NCBI GenBank assembly: GCA_026710325.1
Contig: JAPORH010000157.1
Location: 1-32,730 of the forward strand
Length of the DNA stretch: 32,730 nucleotides
Direction of reading: 5' to 3'
From: Litoreibacter sp.
GTDB taxonomy: Bacteria; Pseudomonadota; Alphaproteobacteria; Rhodobacterales; Rhodobacteraceae
Every line of letters begins with the position of its first letter. The stretch's first letter is position 1. The notes below the pieces were generated by a model. That model did no database searches. It had not been told where the DNA came from and saw only the letters and a list, made by a program, of their open reading frames with translations. The position numbers were made by a program, and so were the translations under genes. Shown here one piece after another: positions 24,604-31,746 of the stretch.

Positions 24604-25761
24604 ATGACGCGACTGAATTGGGGTATGATTGGTGGGGGTGAGGGTTCTCAGATTGGGCCGGCGCATAGATTAGGCGCGGGGCTCGATGGGGATTTCTCAA
24701 TGGTTGCAGGGGCTTTGGATCATAATCCAGAAGCTGGCCGCGACTTTGCTCAGCGTCTTGGGATAGCCCAAGACCGTGCCTACGGCGACTGGAGGGAGAT
24801 GCTGGAAGGCGAAAGCGCGCGTGAAGATCGGATTGATCTGGTGACAGTTGCCACTCCGAATGCGACTCATTTTGAGATCACCAAAGCGTTCCTGGAAAAC
24901 GGGTTCAATGTGCTGTGCGAAAAGCCCATGACAATGACCGTCGAGGAGGGCGAGGTGATCACCAAACTCGCTGCTGATACGGGAAAGATCTGCGCGGTGA
25001 ATTACGGTTATTCTGGCTACTCGCTGGTGCGCCATATGCGGGCGATGGTGGCGCGAGGCGATCTTGGTGCGGTGCGCGTTGTTGTCGCCGAGTTTTCGCA
25101 CGGGCATCACGCAGATGCTGCGCAAGCCGACAATCCTCGCATTCGCTGGCGTTATGATCCGGCACAAATGGGGGCCTCAGCCCAGTTTGCTGATTGCGGT
25201 ATTCACGCCTTGCACATGGCTTCCTTCGTGACTGGGCAGGAGGTCGAAACGCTCTCAGCAGATTTCGCCTCAACCATTTCCAGTCGGGAGCTGGAAGATG
25301 ATGCGATGGTTAATTTCAGGATGAATGGTGGCGCCGTCGGCAGGCTCTGGACCTCGGCTGTTGCTGTTGGTCGCATGCATGGTTTGACGATACAGGTGTT
25401 TGGTGAAAAGGGCGGGCTTCGTTGGGCGCAAGAGCAGCCGAACCAGCTCTTCTGGACGCCAACAAATGGCCGTGTTCAGGTGATCGAACGCGGGGAGGCC
25501 GATTTGTCGCCCGAGGCCGATCGCGCTACGCGTGTGACGATCGGTCATGCAGAAGGGATGCCGCTGGCCTTTGCCAATATCTACTCCGACCTGGCTGAGG
25601 TGATCCGTGCGCAAAAAGGCGGGCGTGCGCCCGATCCGGCGGCCATGCATTATCCGAAAGCCGTGGACGGTTTGCGCTCGATGGCGGCGGTGCATGCGTG
25701 CGTGGACTCGGCTAAGAAAAATGGAGAGTGGGTAAACGCGGTTCCGCAATCGTTAACTTAG
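24604..25761 (+). CDS. Gfo/Idh/MocA-family dehydrogenase, third paralogue (inositol-isomer type)
   Basis: This 385-residue protein has the nucleotide-binding loop in WGMIGGGEGSQIGPAHR, catalytic Lys in CEKPMTMTVEEGE, and active-site Asp and His in FADCGIHALHM. The GGGEGSQIG form and longer length resemble dehydrogenases acting on scyllo-inositol and related polyols rather than classical IolG. That is family-level recall, not a search result. It ends the plus-strand operon and lies tail to tail with the second lacI gene, 43 bases away. Confidence 0.84.
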   Translation: MTRLNWGMIGGGEGSQIGPAHRLGAGLDGDFSMVAGALDHNPEAGRDFAQRLGIAQDRAYGDWREMLEGESAREDRIDLVTVATPNATHFEITKAFLENGFNVLCEKPMTMTVEEGEVITKLAADTGKICAVNYGYSGYSLVRHMRAMVARGDLGAVRVVVAEFSHGHHADAAQADNPRIRWRYDPAQMGASAQFADCGIHALHMASFVTGQEVETLSADFASTISSRELEDDAMVNFRMNGGAVGRLWTSAVAVGRMHGLTIQVFGEKGGLRWAQEQPNQLFWTPTNGRVQVIERGEADLSPEADRATRVTIGHAEGMPLAFANIYSDLAEVIRAQKGGRAPDPAAMHYPKAVDGLRSMAAVHACVDSAKKNGEWVNAVPQSLT

Positions 25762-25804
25762 CCGGCAGGCAGAGGCGCGTTACTGGTCGTGAGGCGGCAC
25801 CTTT

Positions 25805-26800
25805 TCAAGTGCCTCGCAGCGTTCCGCGCTCCACGATGTGGCAAGGAAACAAGCGCGCTTCCGGGTAGCGTTCCGGATCGTCCAGCATCGCGGTTACGAG
25901 CTCGATGGAGGACGCGATAATCTGCTGAATTGGTTGGTGAATTGTTGTCAGCGCGATGTTGTCCCAGCCTGCCATTTCCATATCGTTCAGCCCGATTAAT
26001 CCGATGTCTGTTGGGGTTGTTAGTCCAGCTGACTGGATCGCACTCAAAGCGCCGATGGACAGAACATCGTCGCCGCAGAAATAGGCCTCAGCCGGGCCAT
26101 CTGAGATGAGGCACGCCATCTCTTCGCGCCCAGCTTTGAAGCTGTAGGCATCGGCAAAACTGTGGGTTTGGCTTACGCCCGGGGTGCCACGAACGACCTC
26201 TAGAAAGCCGCTTAATCGGTCTTGCGTCGAAGTGGCTTTTTCTGGCCCGCCCATGAAGGCTATTTTGCGGTAGCCGCGTTTGATCAGAGCATGGGCCGCC
26301 ATCCGCCCGCATTCCACATTGTCGATCCCCACGACATGGACATCCGGGCTTGTGGTATGACGACCAAAGGAATTGACCACCGGCATTCCCGCTTCCCGAA
26401 AGGACTTCGCAAAGCTGGGCGGCAGCGTCGAGGAAGCCACAATCACGCCATCAACGGAATACTGCCGCAACAGGTTGAGTGCTTGTTCGCGGTCTTTTTG
26501 CTGTGACAGGTTTACAAGGAGCGGCCGCAAACCGCGCTCTTGCAGGCCTTGCGTAAAAAGGTCGAACACTTCCAGAAAGATTGGATTGTGAAAGTTGTCG
26601 GAAACCAGCCCGATCAGTTTGGTTCGCCCCGTCGTCAAAGAAGAAGCGAGCGCATTTGGGCGATACCCCAGTTCATTCGCAGCTTTCGTGACCTTGGCGC
26701 GCGTCTTGTCTGAAACAGACGCGCCTTCCGTGAACGTGCGCGAGACAGCAGACCGGGAAACACCTGCCCGCAAAGCCACATCTTTCAAGGTCACGGCCAT
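25805..26800 (-). CDS. LacI-family repressor, probable master regulator of the iol regulon
   Basis: This 331-residue LacI-type protein has an N-terminal helix-turn-helix (VTLKDVALRAGVSRSAVSRTF, with hinge ELGYRPNALASSL) and a sugar-binding regulatory domain beginning TKLIGLVSDNFHNP. The frame extends to 26866, but the ATG at 26800 has AAAGGA seven bases upstream and starts the DNA-binding domain normally. The longer version would also code across its own operator. The upstream region holds four TTGCAA-type units matching the palindromes before the inositol operons, so it very likely represses those operons and itself. Confidence 0.93.
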   Translation of the reverse strand: MAVTLKDVALRAGVSRSAVSRTFTEGASVSDKTRAKVTKAANELGYRPNALASSLTTGRTKLIGLVSDNFHNPIFLEVFDLFTQGLQERGLRPLLVNLSQQKDREQALNLLRQYSVDGVIVASSTLPPSFAKSFREAGMPVVNSFGRHTTSPDVHVVGIDNVECGRMAAHALIKRGYRKIAFMGGPEKATSTQDRLSGFLEVVRGTPGVSQTHSFADAYSFKAGREEMACLISDGPAEAYFCGDDVLSIGALSAIQSAGLTTPTDIGLIGLNDMEMAGWDNIALTTIHQPIQQIIASSIELVTAMLDDPERYPEARLFPCHIVERGTLRGT

Positions 26801-26827
26801 TCTGTTTCCTTTCGTCCAAACCAACTG

Positions 26828-26863
26828 TTGCAAGGAATTGCAAAAATTTGCAACTGGTTGCAT
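26828..26863. promoter_or_regulatory. Four TTGCAA units at exact 10-bp spacing before the second lacI gene
   Basis: TTGCAA occurs at 26828, 26838 and 26848 and TTGCAT at 26858, each 10 bases from the last. The outermost pair (26848-26863, TTGCAA-CTGG-TTGCAT) matches the operators at 22558 and 12815. The inner pairs have AT-rich centres and may be weaker. The array lies 28-63 bases upstream of the lacI start and probably mediates autoregulation. Confidence 0.72.
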
Positions 26864-26886
26864 CATACGTTTCAGCTGGAATTGAA

Positions 26887-27267
26887 ATGTACGCAGAAGA
26901 CAGTTTTTTCACCCTGAGCCTCGCAGGCCGCTTTGGGTTAATCGTTTTGAGCGTCGTTTTGGCGGCCCTTTGCCTTTGGATCGTTTGGAGGGTGCGCCAT
27001 CTGAAGCGAGCATATCGCTTTTTGATAGCGCTCGGGCTCTTTTGGTCCTTTGTTTGGGTCTCCCCGCAGATTTATTACCTATATTACATCCAGATTTTTG
27101 AAGGTCTGCCTTGGCAGATCGTTGTGAAACAAATTCCGACCCCTGTCTTTCTTGGACGGGTCTTGTTTTTTTCCGAGCAACAAAACCTCTCGTTTCACGG
27201 GCAGGCGCTTTTGGGGTGGGCGCTCTTGCTTTGTGCGCTCTTGCCGCGACGGCGGCGTCCGGGCTAG
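26887..27267 (+). CDS. Small polytopic membrane protein next to an LPS glycosyltransferase
   Basis: This 126-residue protein has three likely hydrophobic segments at about residues 10-34, 44-66 and 96-118, with an aromatic-rich middle (SPQIYYLYYIQIFEGLPWQIV). The frame can be extended to 26848, but that enters the operator array and ATG 26887 begins a sensible N-terminus. I do not recognise a function. It ends nine bases before the glycosyltransferase gene and is probably co-transcribed with it, so a role in envelope polysaccharide or LPS assembly is a guess. Confidence 0.72.
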   Translation: MYAEDSFFTLSLAGRFGLIVLSVVLAALCLWIVWRVRHLKRAYRFLIALGLFWSFVWVSPQIYYLYYIQIFEGLPWQIVVKQIPTPVFLGRVLFFSEQQNLSFHGQALLGWALLLCALLPRRRRPG

Positions 27268-27275
27268 GTGGACGC

Positions 27276-28316
27276 ATGAAGACCGCGCCCGAGCTCTACG
27301 TCACCAATTTTAACCGTAATTTCACCGGGGTGTCGGCGACGATTGCCGGGGTTATTCAAGCGCAAAGTTATGATCTGCGTCTGGTGGGTGAGGCATTACC
27401 TGGAACTCCCGCGCCGATCACCAAAAGCGAGGCGTTGCTCATGTCAGCGACGCGACCAGCGGATCGCGATTTCTCCATTTGGCATGTCCGCCGAAATACG
27501 GAGATGCGGGCGGGGATCTGGGCGCGTGACGTGCTTCGACGACCCGTGAAACTGGTTTTTACCAGCGCCGCGCAAAGGCGGCATTCGGCTTTTCCACGCT
27601 GGCTTATTTCGCGCATGGATGCGGTTATTGCTACAACGCCAGAGGCGGCGGGCTTTGTTCCGCATGTCAAGGCCGTTGTCCCGCATGGCGTTGATACAAA
27701 AAGATTTTGTCCAAGTATCGACCGGAGCGCGGATTGGATGAAGCTCGGGTTCGGTGGCGCGCGCGGCGTGGCATGCGTGGGGCGCATCCGGGTTGAAAAG
27801 GGGACAGATCGTTTCGTCGAAACGATGCTGCGCGTCTTGCCAGAGCATCCTGACGTGACTGCTTTGGTCATTGGTCGCGCAGGGGCGCGCGATCACAGTT
27901 TTTTGGAGAATTTGAAGCAGAAAGTGGCTGCGGCGGGTTTGTCCGAACGGCTTCTTTTTGTCGGCGAGATTGAAGGGCAAAGGATGCCGGGTATTATGCG
28001 CGCCTTGTCCCTGTTGGTGCCTCTACCGCGATATGAAGGTTATGGGATGACCCCGCTCGAAGGGATGGCTTCAGCTGTGCCCTTTGTGGCAAGCGACACA
28101 GGGTATTTCAGCGCGTTTTCGGCACAGGGTCGCGGCGGGTTGGTCATTGACGCTGATGAGGCCCATGCCCATGTGAGCGCTCTTTTAGCGGAACCCGCGA
28201 GGTTAGACGCGCTCGGCCAATCCGCGCGAAAGCTGGCTTGTGAGAGCTACAGCATCCAAACTGAAGCCGATGGAATCGCCAAGGTTTATGAGGAGCTTTG
28301 GGCGGGCGACGCCTAG
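27276..28316 (+). CDS. Glycosyltransferase family 4/1, LpcC-like LPS core mannosyltransferase
   Basis: This 346-residue cytoplasmic GT-B glycosyltransferase begins APELYVTNFNRNFTGVSATI, a start I associate with rhizobial LpcC. It contains IWHVRRNTEMRAGIWARD, VVPHGVDTKRF, VGRIRVEKGTDRFVE and the C-terminal nucleotide-sugar site LPRYEGYGMTPLEGMASAVPFV, with the E-x7-E pattern of retaining transferases. It should transfer a sugar, probably mannose, to the LPS inner core; donor and acceptor are inferred. The frame extends upstream to 27111 but overlaps the preceding gene, so ATG 27276 is chosen. Its TAG overlaps the convergent MsbA-like gene by four bases. Confidence 0.82.
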   Translation: MKTAPELYVTNFNRNFTGVSATIAGVIQAQSYDLRLVGEALPGTPAPITKSEALLMSATRPADRDFSIWHVRRNTEMRAGIWARDVLRRPVKLVFTSAAQRRHSAFPRWLISRMDAVIATTPEAAGFVPHVKAVVPHGVDTKRFCPSIDRSADWMKLGFGGARGVACVGRIRVEKGTDRFVETMLRVLPEHPDVTALVIGRAGARDHSFLENLKQKVAAAGLSERLLFVGEIEGQRMPGIMRALSLLVPLPRYEGYGMTPLEGMASAVPFVASDTGYFSAFSAQGRGGLVIDADEAHAHVSALLAEPARLDALGQSARKLACESYSIQTEADGIAKVYEELWAGDA

Positions 28317-30490
28317 CCTTGCTGCAAAGCCTCGGCCGCTGAGCTACCAGGCGCGATAAGCCGCGCATTTGGAAGTGTACGGGTTAGGTCTTCGTCGTCG
28401 GTCAGTACCCGGTGAAATTTTGTAGCATGCTTTGGCGCTTTGCTGCGGGGACCTTTTGCAAGGAGCGAAAGGTTCACCCGGAGGAAAGGGTGCCTCCAAT
28501 AAGCTCCTGATCGCTCCGGGAGGATGAGGTGGTCGGTTCCCTCCATGTCTGCGACGGTCCCATGGGCAAGTCGGTTGGGGCGCCCGAGTGGCCAGACCAG
28601 CGCGTCGAGAGAGATCGAACCGAGGCGTATGCCTGCGCTGCGCTCAACTGGCAAAACAGCGATGGCTGCGGCGTTGTCAGGTGTGTTATCAGGCGCAGGA
28701 TAGGTCTGGCGTGGTTCCGGTGTTCTAAATTGGAGACTGTGCAAGTTGGAATAGAGCCCACCATGCTTGATCAGCTCTTCATGGGTCCCGGCCTCGGCCA
28801 ACTCGCCCTGTTCAAGCACAAGGATTTGGTCTGCATTTCTAACCGTCGACAGCCTATGGGCGATGACCAATGTCGTCCGACCCTTTGCCAATCGGTCGAG
28901 CGCGTCCTGCACAACTTTCTCCGATTCCGCGTCGAGAGCGGATGTTGCCTCATCGAGAAGCAAAATGGGCGTATCCCGTAGCAAGGCACGGGCGATTGCC
29001 ACCCGTTGCCGTTGGCCGCCAGACAAATTGGTACCTCGTGGTCCCACTTGAGTGTCGAGGCCGTTTGGCAAGTTGCCCAAAAACTGGCTGACGTTCGCGG
29101 CATCGAGTACGTCTTTCAGGTCCTCGTCGCTCACATCGGTGCGGCCCAGGATGATGTTTTCGCGCAGTGTTTCGTCGAAAAGAAGCGCCTCCTGGCTTAC
29201 AACCGAGAAAAGACCGCGCAGCTGTGCCAGTTTCAAATCCGTCGTCTTGGTCTCGCCGATCTGAACGTGACCCTCTTGTGCATCGATCAAACGTGTCAGC
29301 ACATTGAACACGGTACTTTTGCCCGCGCCAGATTGCCCAACCAGCGCTGTAGTTGTGCCCTCCGGCACCTCAAAACTCAGCTCTTTCAGAACGGGCAGGT
29401 CGCCGTAGGCAAGCGAGACTTTATCGAAACGAACGGAGTTGGTCTTTGGTAGTGGCGTGCCTTCGGGTGCGTTGTCTTTGACCTCAGCCTGCGTGTCCAT
29501 CAAACCAAAAATACGGGCGAGACTGGCGCTCATAATTTGCCAATAACCGGCGACATCCGCGAGACGCCGCAGCGGCTGAAAGGCAAGCGACATCGCGGCA
29601 AAAAACGACATGAACTGCCCTACCGTTTTTTCGCCGCTTGCGATTTGCGGACCCCCGTAAATCAGCACGCAGAAAAATCCAAAGCCCACGGCAATATCCA
29701 CAAGGCTTGGCACAGTCGCCTGGCCTGCAGCTGCCTTGACCGAAGCCCTGACCCAATCGTTGGAGATGTTGGAGAAATGGCCGCGTTGATAGCGCTCCAT
29801 CCGGTTCAGCTTGATTGGCGTCACACCATGAAATATTTCGTCCAGCCGCGTCGTTCGCCGGCCGGCAACCTCGCGCAAATATTGGCTTTTCCGGCGTATA
29901 TATCGCTGCACAATGATTGACGGGAGTAGCAAAAGCGGGGCCCCGATAACCGCAATTGCCGCCCATTTCCAATCAATCGAGATCGCGACTATCATAAGGG
30001 ACAGGAGGGAAATCACGTCGCGGCCCGTCCCGGTGACGATGATATTCCAAAGCCCCTGTATGGAGACCACGTCGCCCATAACCCGCTCGATCAAAGCGCC
30101 GGGAGAAGACTTTGAATGGAACCCGTTATCGAGGTCCAATGTGTGTCCCAACAAGTCGACCTGAAGCTCTGTTGATGCCTTGAGCGCCGTACGGGTCATC
30201 AAGACGCGCTGCGCCAGGCCGCTGATGCCACGCACGGCAAAGAGCGCGAAGATCGCCAGCGCAATGAGATAGGCCTGATCAGAATTGCCATCGACAAAGA
30301 CAACATCAAACATGGGCTGCAGCATGTAGCTCAACAGCCCGAGCGTGCTGCCTTCGATGATCATCAAAAGCATGGCCAGCAGGATCCAGCCCAGATGCTT
30401 TCTAAGGTATCCGCGCCAGAGCCGCCCGAAAAGCTGCCCAGAGCTTTGCTGTGAAATCGCAATGCCTTGGCTGGCTGAGGGTTTTTGCAC
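28313..30490 (-). CDS. MsbA-like lipid/LPS ABC exporter with an unusual C-terminal tail
   Basis: This 725-residue half-transporter has an N-terminal six-helix domain (to about residue 330) and an ATPase domain: Walker A GQSGAGKST at 385-393, signature LSGGQRQR at 489-496, Walker B ILLLDEATSALD from 509 and switch His545. It resembles exporters that flip lipid A or other lipids. The ATPase domain ends at about residue 590, where the family normally stops. The last 134 residues are hydrophilic, basic and not recognised. The start is GTG with GAAGAAGG upstream. Facing an LPS core glycosyltransferase fits a role in LPS export. Confidence 0.88.
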   Translation of the reverse strand: MQKPSASQGIAISQQSSGQLFGRLWRGYLRKHLGWILLAMLLMIIEGSTLGLLSYMLQPMFDVVFVDGNSDQAYLIALAIFALFAVRGISGLAQRVLMTRTALKASTELQVDLLGHTLDLDNGFHSKSSPGALIERVMGDVVSIQGLWNIIVTGTGRDVISLLSLMIVAISIDWKWAAIAVIGAPLLLLPSIIVQRYIRRKSQYLREVAGRRTTRLDEIFHGVTPIKLNRMERYQRGHFSNISNDWVRASVKAAAGQATVPSLVDIAVGFGFFCVLIYGGPQIASGEKTVGQFMSFFAAMSLAFQPLRRLADVAGYWQIMSASLARIFGLMDTQAEVKDNAPEGTPLPKTNSVRFDKVSLAYGDLPVLKELSFEVPEGTTTALVGQSGAGKSTVFNVLTRLIDAQEGHVQIGETKTTDLKLAQLRGLFSVVSQEALLFDETLRENIILGRTDVSDEDLKDVLDAANVSQFLGNLPNGLDTQVGPRGTNLSGGQRQRVAIARALLRDTPILLLDEATSALDAESEKVVQDALDRLAKGRTTLVIAHRLSTVRNADQILVLEQGELAEAGTHEELIKHGGLYSNLHSLQFRTPEPRQTYPAPDNTPDNAAAIAVLPVERSAGIRLGSISLDALVWPLGRPNRLAHGTVADMEGTDHLILPERSGAYWRHPFLRVNLSLLAKGPRSKAPKHATKFHRVLTDDEDLTRTLPNARLIAPGSSAAEALQQG

Positions 30491-30659
30491 GTTTTGCTGC
30501 CTTCTTCCGTCTCAGCGCCGGTTTGCCGGGCACATTTAGCCTGTATCGACCTTTTCCGGCAAGCTTTGCCGCGCAATAGGCCTTTTAACCCAGCTCACAT
30601 GGGGGTATTGAGCCGCGTCCGCAAGGACATTTTTGCAACTCCAAAGGACCCGAAGGATC

Positions 30660-31682
30660 ATGGGCTATAAAGTCGTCGTCGTGGGCGCCACCGGAAATGT
30701 GGGCCGCGAAATGCTGAATATCCTGGCCGAGCGCCAGTTCCCTGTAGACGAGATTGCCGTGCTTGCATCACGTCGCTCTCTTGGTACGGAGGTCAGCTTT
30801 GGCGACACAACCCTGACGACCAAGGACTTGGAGACCTTCGACTTCACTGGTTGGGACATGTCACTTTGGGCGGTCGGATCAGAGGCCACGAAGAAATACG
30901 CGCCGAAAGCGGCAGCCGCCGGCTGCGTGGTGATCGATAACTCGTCGCTCTATCGCTACGATCCGGATATCCCGCTGATCGTGCCGGAGGTGAACCCAGA
31001 TGCGATCATGGGCTATTCCAAGAAGAACATCATCGCGAACCCGAACTGCTCTACCGCGCAGATGGTCGTGGCATTGAAGCCTTTGCATGACCGCGCCAAA
31101 ATCAAACGCGTTGTGGTTTCGACCTATCAGTCTGTGTCGGGTGCGGGCAAAGAAGGCATCGACGAGCTGTGGGATCAGACCAAGTCGATCTACAACCCGA
31201 CCGATGACAAGCCGCCAAAGAAGTTCACAAAGCAAATCGCCTTCAACGTGATCCCGCATATCGACGTGTTCATGGAAGACGGTTCCACCAAGGAAGAGTG
31301 GAAAATGGTCGCCGAGACCAAGAAGATCGTCGACACGGAGATCAAAGTCACGGCCACCTGTGTCCGCGTTCCAGTGTTCGTAGGCCACTCAGAAGCTGTC
31401 AACATAGAGTTCGAAGACTTCCTCGATGAGGACGAGGCGCGTGACATCTTGCGCGAAGCCCCCGGCATCATGGTCATCGATAAGCGCGAAGATGGCGGCT
31501 ATGTTAGCCCCGTCGAATGCGTAGGCGACTTTGCCACATTCATTTCGCGTATCCGTCAGGACTCGACCGTCGAAAACGGTCTCAACCTGTGGTGCGTTTC
31601 CGACAATTTGCGCAAGGGCGCCGCATTGAACGCGGTGCAGATTGCCGAACTTCTGGGCAACCGTGTGCTACAGAAAGGCTGA
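30660..31682 (+). CDS. asd: Aspartate-semialdehyde dehydrogenase
   Basis: This 340-residue enzyme reduces aspartyl phosphate to aspartate semialdehyde for lysine, threonine, methionine and diaminopimelate synthesis. The NADP-binding loop VVGATGNVGREML is at the N-terminus. The catalytic Cys130 is in IIANPNCSTAQMV, and the substrate-binding and acid/base region includes VRVPVFVGHSE. The open frame extends nine codons further upstream, but ATG 30660 gives the normal MGYKVVVVGATG start. The 169-base gap to the divergent MsbA-like gene should contain both promoters; none is clear by eye. Confidence 0.97.
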   Translation: MGYKVVVVGATGNVGREMLNILAERQFPVDEIAVLASRRSLGTEVSFGDTTLTTKDLETFDFTGWDMSLWAVGSEATKKYAPKAAAAGCVVIDNSSLYRYDPDIPLIVPEVNPDAIMGYSKKNIIANPNCSTAQMVVALKPLHDRAKIKRVVVSTYQSVSGAGKEGIDELWDQTKSIYNPTDDKPPKKFTKQIAFNVIPHIDVFMEDGSTKEEWKMVAETKKIVDTEIKVTATCVRVPVFVGHSEAVNIEFEDFLDEDEARDILREAPGIMVIDKREDGGYVSPVECVGDFATFISRIRQDSTVENGLNLWCVSDNLRKGAALNAVQIAELLGNRVLQKG

Positions 31683-31712
31683 CTTGCCAGCCGCGCCAAG
31701 ACAATAAAGACT

Positions 31713-31745
31713 GGGCTTCAGATCGCATTGATTTGAGGCCCTTTT
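31713..31745 (+). terminator. Terminator-like hairpin after asd, covering the next gene's ribosome binding site
   Basis: GGGCTTCA pairs with TGAGGCCC (one G-T wobble) across a 13-base loop, followed by TTTT. It begins 31 bases after the asd stop and ends one base before the ATG of the following gene. GAGG in the right arm (31735-31738) is the only good ribosome binding site for that ATG, eight bases away. The hairpin could therefore both end the asd transcript and limit translation of the next gene. Confidence 0.68.
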
Positions 31746-31746
31746 C

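Noticed and set aside
30632-30640. TTGCAA-like half-site (TTTTGCAAC) before asd
   Set aside because: There is no second unit 10 bases away, so it does not form the palindrome of the inositol regulon.
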